Assembly (NCBI GenBank): GCA_937139435.1
Contig: CAKZPX010000043.1
Location: 1 to 7,342 of the forward strand
Direction: 5' to 3'
Length of the DNA stretch: 7,342 nucleotides
Origin: an uncultured bacterium
GTDB lineage: Bacteria > Hydrothermota > Tepidihabitantia > Tepidihabitantales > Tepidihabitantaceae
Each line of letters opens with the position of its first letter. Positions within the stretch are counted from its first letter, which is position 1. Under the pieces are notes generated by a model. That model was not told the DNA's origin and did not search any database. It worked only from the letters and a program-made list of their open reading frames with translations. Shown here in pieces: positions 5,018-7,342 of this stretch. A program made the translations under genes and the position numbers.

Positions 5018-7342
5018 ATGAAGAAATACCTTACGCTCATTTTCGTATCTATTGCGCTGGGTGCGAATCAAAAACCAACCTTACCGGTGCTGGATACCGT
5101 ATATCTATATTACGCCGACCAGAAATATGAGCAGGCTTACGCTCTCCTGGAAAAAGTCGGCAAGGAAAAACTTTCCTCCGCACAGCGATTCCTCTATCTG
5201 CTTGAACTTGGCGACTACTATCTGGATAAATCCCACAATTACGCCCGTGCTGAATCTATCTATCAGAACCTGCTTAACGAATATCCCAAACATCCCCGGT
5301 TACCGGAGATTCTCTATCGTCTCGCCCTTACCCAGGAACTGCAGGAAAAATTCATGGAGGCTGCCAAGAACTACGAACAGGTCGCTACCCGTTACTTTAA
5401 ATCTCCGCACGGTCAGGATGCACTTGATGCGATTGAACGTTGCTTCCGTAAAAACTACCAGGAACGGGTTGCCTATGTAAATAACTACCCGATCACCCGT
5501 ATTGAACTTGATGACCGCATCAGTCGCAATCCCGCGATTTACGAATCATTTGCCCAAAAAATGGAGCTACTGGATACAATGATTAACAATCGCCTAATTT
5601 ATGAAGCCGCGATCAGAAGCGACGTCGTCAATAACCCTGAAGTCATCCAGAATCTAATTGGCACCCGTAATCGTATGATGTTTCAGATGTGGTATGATAC
5701 TAAAGTAACCAGTAAGGCCGAACCCAAAGAAAAGGAACTGCGGGCGGTTTATAAAAAGAACCGTGCCAAATATACTGTCCCGGAAAAAGTTCAAGCCTTC
5801 CAGCTGGTTGTTTCCTCTAAATCACTTGCCGATTCTCTATACAACCTACTCCTTCAAGATACAACGAAGTGGGACAGCCTGGTAAAACTCCATTCTATCG
5901 CACCGGATAAAGAGCGTGGTGGCAATATGGGGCTTTTTGCCCGGGGCACCTATCCAAAGGAAATCGAAAACACCGCATTTCGCCTCAAACCAGGTGAAAT
6001 CAGCACACCGGTTGCTTTAAAAGATACTTACTATATTATCAGAGTAACCCAGAAAGAACCAGGGAAACTCCGCCCTTATGAGGAAGTAAAAAATCAAATC
6101 GCCTTAGAACTGCGTCAGGAGCGTACTAACAAACTTTACGAACAGGAAATTGCCAATCTGAAGAAAAACGCCAGTTTGATCCAGGACACGCTTGCAATCG
6201 AACAGAACAAAGAGACTTTAGCAGTAGTAAATGGCGTACCGATAAAGATGGAGCATCTTCAGGAAAGACTTAACTCCATCCCACCGTTCTTTCGTGCTCA
6301 ATTTGAGACACCGGAAGGGAAACGCCGCATTCTTGACCAGTTGATTGTAGAAAGACTGCTGCTTCGTGAGTGCGAGAAAGAGAAATACTGGCTTGCCCAT
6401 CGGGTCATTGACCAGTGGCTTAACCGTCGCGCTGCACTGTTCATTGACGCCTACCGACGTTCCCAGACAAGCGCGAAGATTCAGCTGGACTCGGCAACAT
6501 TGATGGCGGAATATAAAGCCTCAATCAATGATTTTAAAGAACCAACTCGCGTTCGCTGCCGGGAAATGGTTGCCCCTACCAGGGCGAAAGCGGAACAACT
6601 CCGTAACTGGGCAGTTGCCGGTAGAATACCGCCGCTCATCAACGGCATTGTTCTGCTGGTACCGGATGAAACAAAAGCAAAAGAACTTGCTGACATCCTC
6701 GTCCGAAGCACCAATCCTGACTCTATCGTTGCACTCGGGGCTCTTGCTGCTGATGGTACCAGACTGACAGGGGCAAAAACCCAGCTTATCGGTGGTAAGA
6801 ATATCGTTGACCTGAGCGCCCCCTGCAAACTCGCGGGACCATTCCTTAAATCTGAGTTTATCAGTTTTGCCTTCTCCAACCTCTCACCCCAAGACCAAAT
6901 TTATAACCCGGAACCAATCGATGTAAAGACCCCCGAACTATTGAACTCGCTTATTCCGGAAAATACAAAATCAGGGTTTACCATAGAAATCGTTGACTCC
7001 ACCCGCCTCGGCACCTATGTTCGACTCAACTCCCCCCTGCCCAAAAGCTTTCTCCACAGTCTGTTTAAGTTAGAAACCGGTGAAATCAGTACTCCCTACA
7101 AAACAGCCCATGGCTACCTGCTCGTACGGATCACTAAAAAAGACAGCGCCCAGAAAATCGAATTTGCCGAACTGATTCGGCTTTTCTCCACCTCGGGCAG
7201 CAAATGGGCAGGTGGAGAAATATCACTCACACCTGATGACAAGGCTCGTGATCCCAAGGTGGTTAAAGCCGCTTACAGTCTATCAAAGGGCGCTTTTTCT
7301 CCGGTGATAAAAATTGATGACACCACCTATACCTTCCTGAAA
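5018..7342 (+). CDS. Large TPR-SurA-parvulin type periplasmic chaperone/PPIase-like protein (3' end outside window)
   Basis: The frame is open for 775 codons to the last base. A short signal segment (4-16) leads to helical TPR-like repeats (about 25-140; clearest at 74-126). A first SurA-N-like module begins at VAYVNNYPITRIELDDRI (151-168) and runs to about 250. A first parvulin domain follows (about 255-347), with GGNMGLFARG (301-310) and LKPGEISTPV (323-332). A second SurA-N-like module starts at LAVVNGVPIKMEHLQERL (401-418). A divergent second parvulin (508-708) ends in LETGEISTPYKTAHGYLLVRI (from 685). A third parvulin-like half starts at about 713 and is cut off. Core histidines expected in active parvulins are replaced in the first two domains: VQAFQLV (258-264) and TYYIIRV (337-343), then VRCREMV (512-518) and GYLLVRI (699-705). 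It therefore looks like a holdase for outer-membrane or secreted clients, perhaps the barrel protein in the same operon. SurA proteins are usually about 430 residues; this is far larger. Confidence 0.85.
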   Translation, partial: MKKYLTLIFVSIALGANQKPTLPVLDTVYLYYADQKYEQAYALLEKVGKEKLSSAQRFLYLLELGDYYLDKSHNYARAESIYQNLLNEYPKHPRLPEILYRLALTQELQEKFMEAAKNYEQVATRYFKSPHGQDALDAIERCFRKNYQERVAYVNNYPITRIELDDRISRNPAIYESFAQKMELLDTMINNRLIYEAAIRSDVVNNPEVIQNLIGTRNRMMFQMWYDTKVTSKAEPKEKELRAVYKKNRAKYTVPEKVQAFQLVVSSKSLADSLYNLLLQDTTKWDSLVKLHSIAPDKERGGNMGLFARGTYPKEIENTAFRLKPGEISTPVALKDTYYIIRVTQKEPGKLRPYEEVKNQIALELRQERTNKLYEQEIANLKKNASLIQDTLAIEQNKETLAVVNGVPIKMEHLQERLNSIPPFFRAQFETPEGKRRILDQLIVERLLLRECEKEKYWLAHRVIDQWLNRRAALFIDAYRRSQTSAKIQLDSATLMAEYKASINDFKEPTRVRCREMVAPTRAKAEQLRNWAVAGRIPPLINGIVLLVPDETKAKELADILVRSTNPDSIVALGALAADGTRLTGAKTQLIGGKNIVDLSAPCKLAGPFLKSEFISFAFSNLSPQDQIYNPEPIDVKTPELLNSLIPENTKSGFTIEIVDSTRLGTYVRLNSPLPKSFLHSLFKLETGEISTPYKTAHGYLLVRITKKDSAQKIEFAELIRLFSTSGSKWAGGEISLTPDDKARDPKVVKAAYSLSKGAFSPVIKIDDTTYTFLK

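Noticed and set aside
5052..5480. 142-codon open frame within the chaperone region, and other shorter frames at 5105-6879
   Set aside because: They lie in other frames of the continuous 775-codon chaperone gene, which has a signal sequence, a strong ribosome site and recognisable domains; these are shadows.

Overview
The window looks like chromosome of a Gram-negative-type (diderm) bacterium, probably from an uncultured, possibly thermophilic candidate phylum of the WOR-3/Stahlbacteria kind. Evidence for an outer membrane is a PorV/PorQ-type beta-barrel protein and a SurA-like periplasmic chaperone. The NHL plus FlgD-Ig-like secreted protein and a TrmI-type tRNA m1A58 methyltransferase fit that guess, but the phylum assignment is inference from gene style only. 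There are no mobile elements, CRISPR arrays, tRNAs or rRNAs.

Layout: two divergent operons flank a 485-base intergenic region. Leftwards (minus strand) run trmI (870-1658) and, one base after its stop, a BtuF-like periplasmic metal-chelate (B12/heme/siderophore) binding protein (26-868). A third minus-strand gene may start at base 21 and leave the window. Rightwards (plus strand) runs a four-gene envelope operon: a secreted NHL-propeller/FlgD-Ig protein (2144-3439), a PorV/PorQ-like outer-membrane barrel (3457-4395), a SEC59/DGK1/VTE5-family CTP-dependent lipid kinase-like membrane protein (about 4389-4988), and a large TPR/SurA/parvulin-type chaperone (5018 to beyond the window end, 775 residues visible and open to the last base).

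Three things stand out. First, both lead genes have near-consensus sigma70-type promoters (TTGACA-16-TAGAAT and TTGACT-16-TATTAT) placed so close to the ATG that the transcripts should be leaderless or nearly so, whereas most downstream genes have Shine-Dalgarno sites. Second, the lipid-kinase gene has no ATG/GTG/TTG start compatible with its conserved N-terminus. A strong GGAGG sits 6 bases before a GTT codon that would give exactly the expected protein, so either a non-canonical start is used or there is a base error. Third, the chaperone carries an N-terminal TPR block and at least two SurA-N/parvulin modules, and the parvulin domains lack the usual core histidines, so it is probably a holdase rather than an isomerase.

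The intergenic region also holds a GC-rich stem-loop and two adjacent perfect palindromes just upstream of the rightward promoter, which are candidate operator sites.

How the genes may work together: the rightward operon looks like an envelope-biogenesis set in which the chaperone could escort the barrel protein through the periplasm and the kinase could act on a polyprenol or other lipid. The leftward operon couples tRNA modification with metal-chelate uptake, with no obvious functional link.
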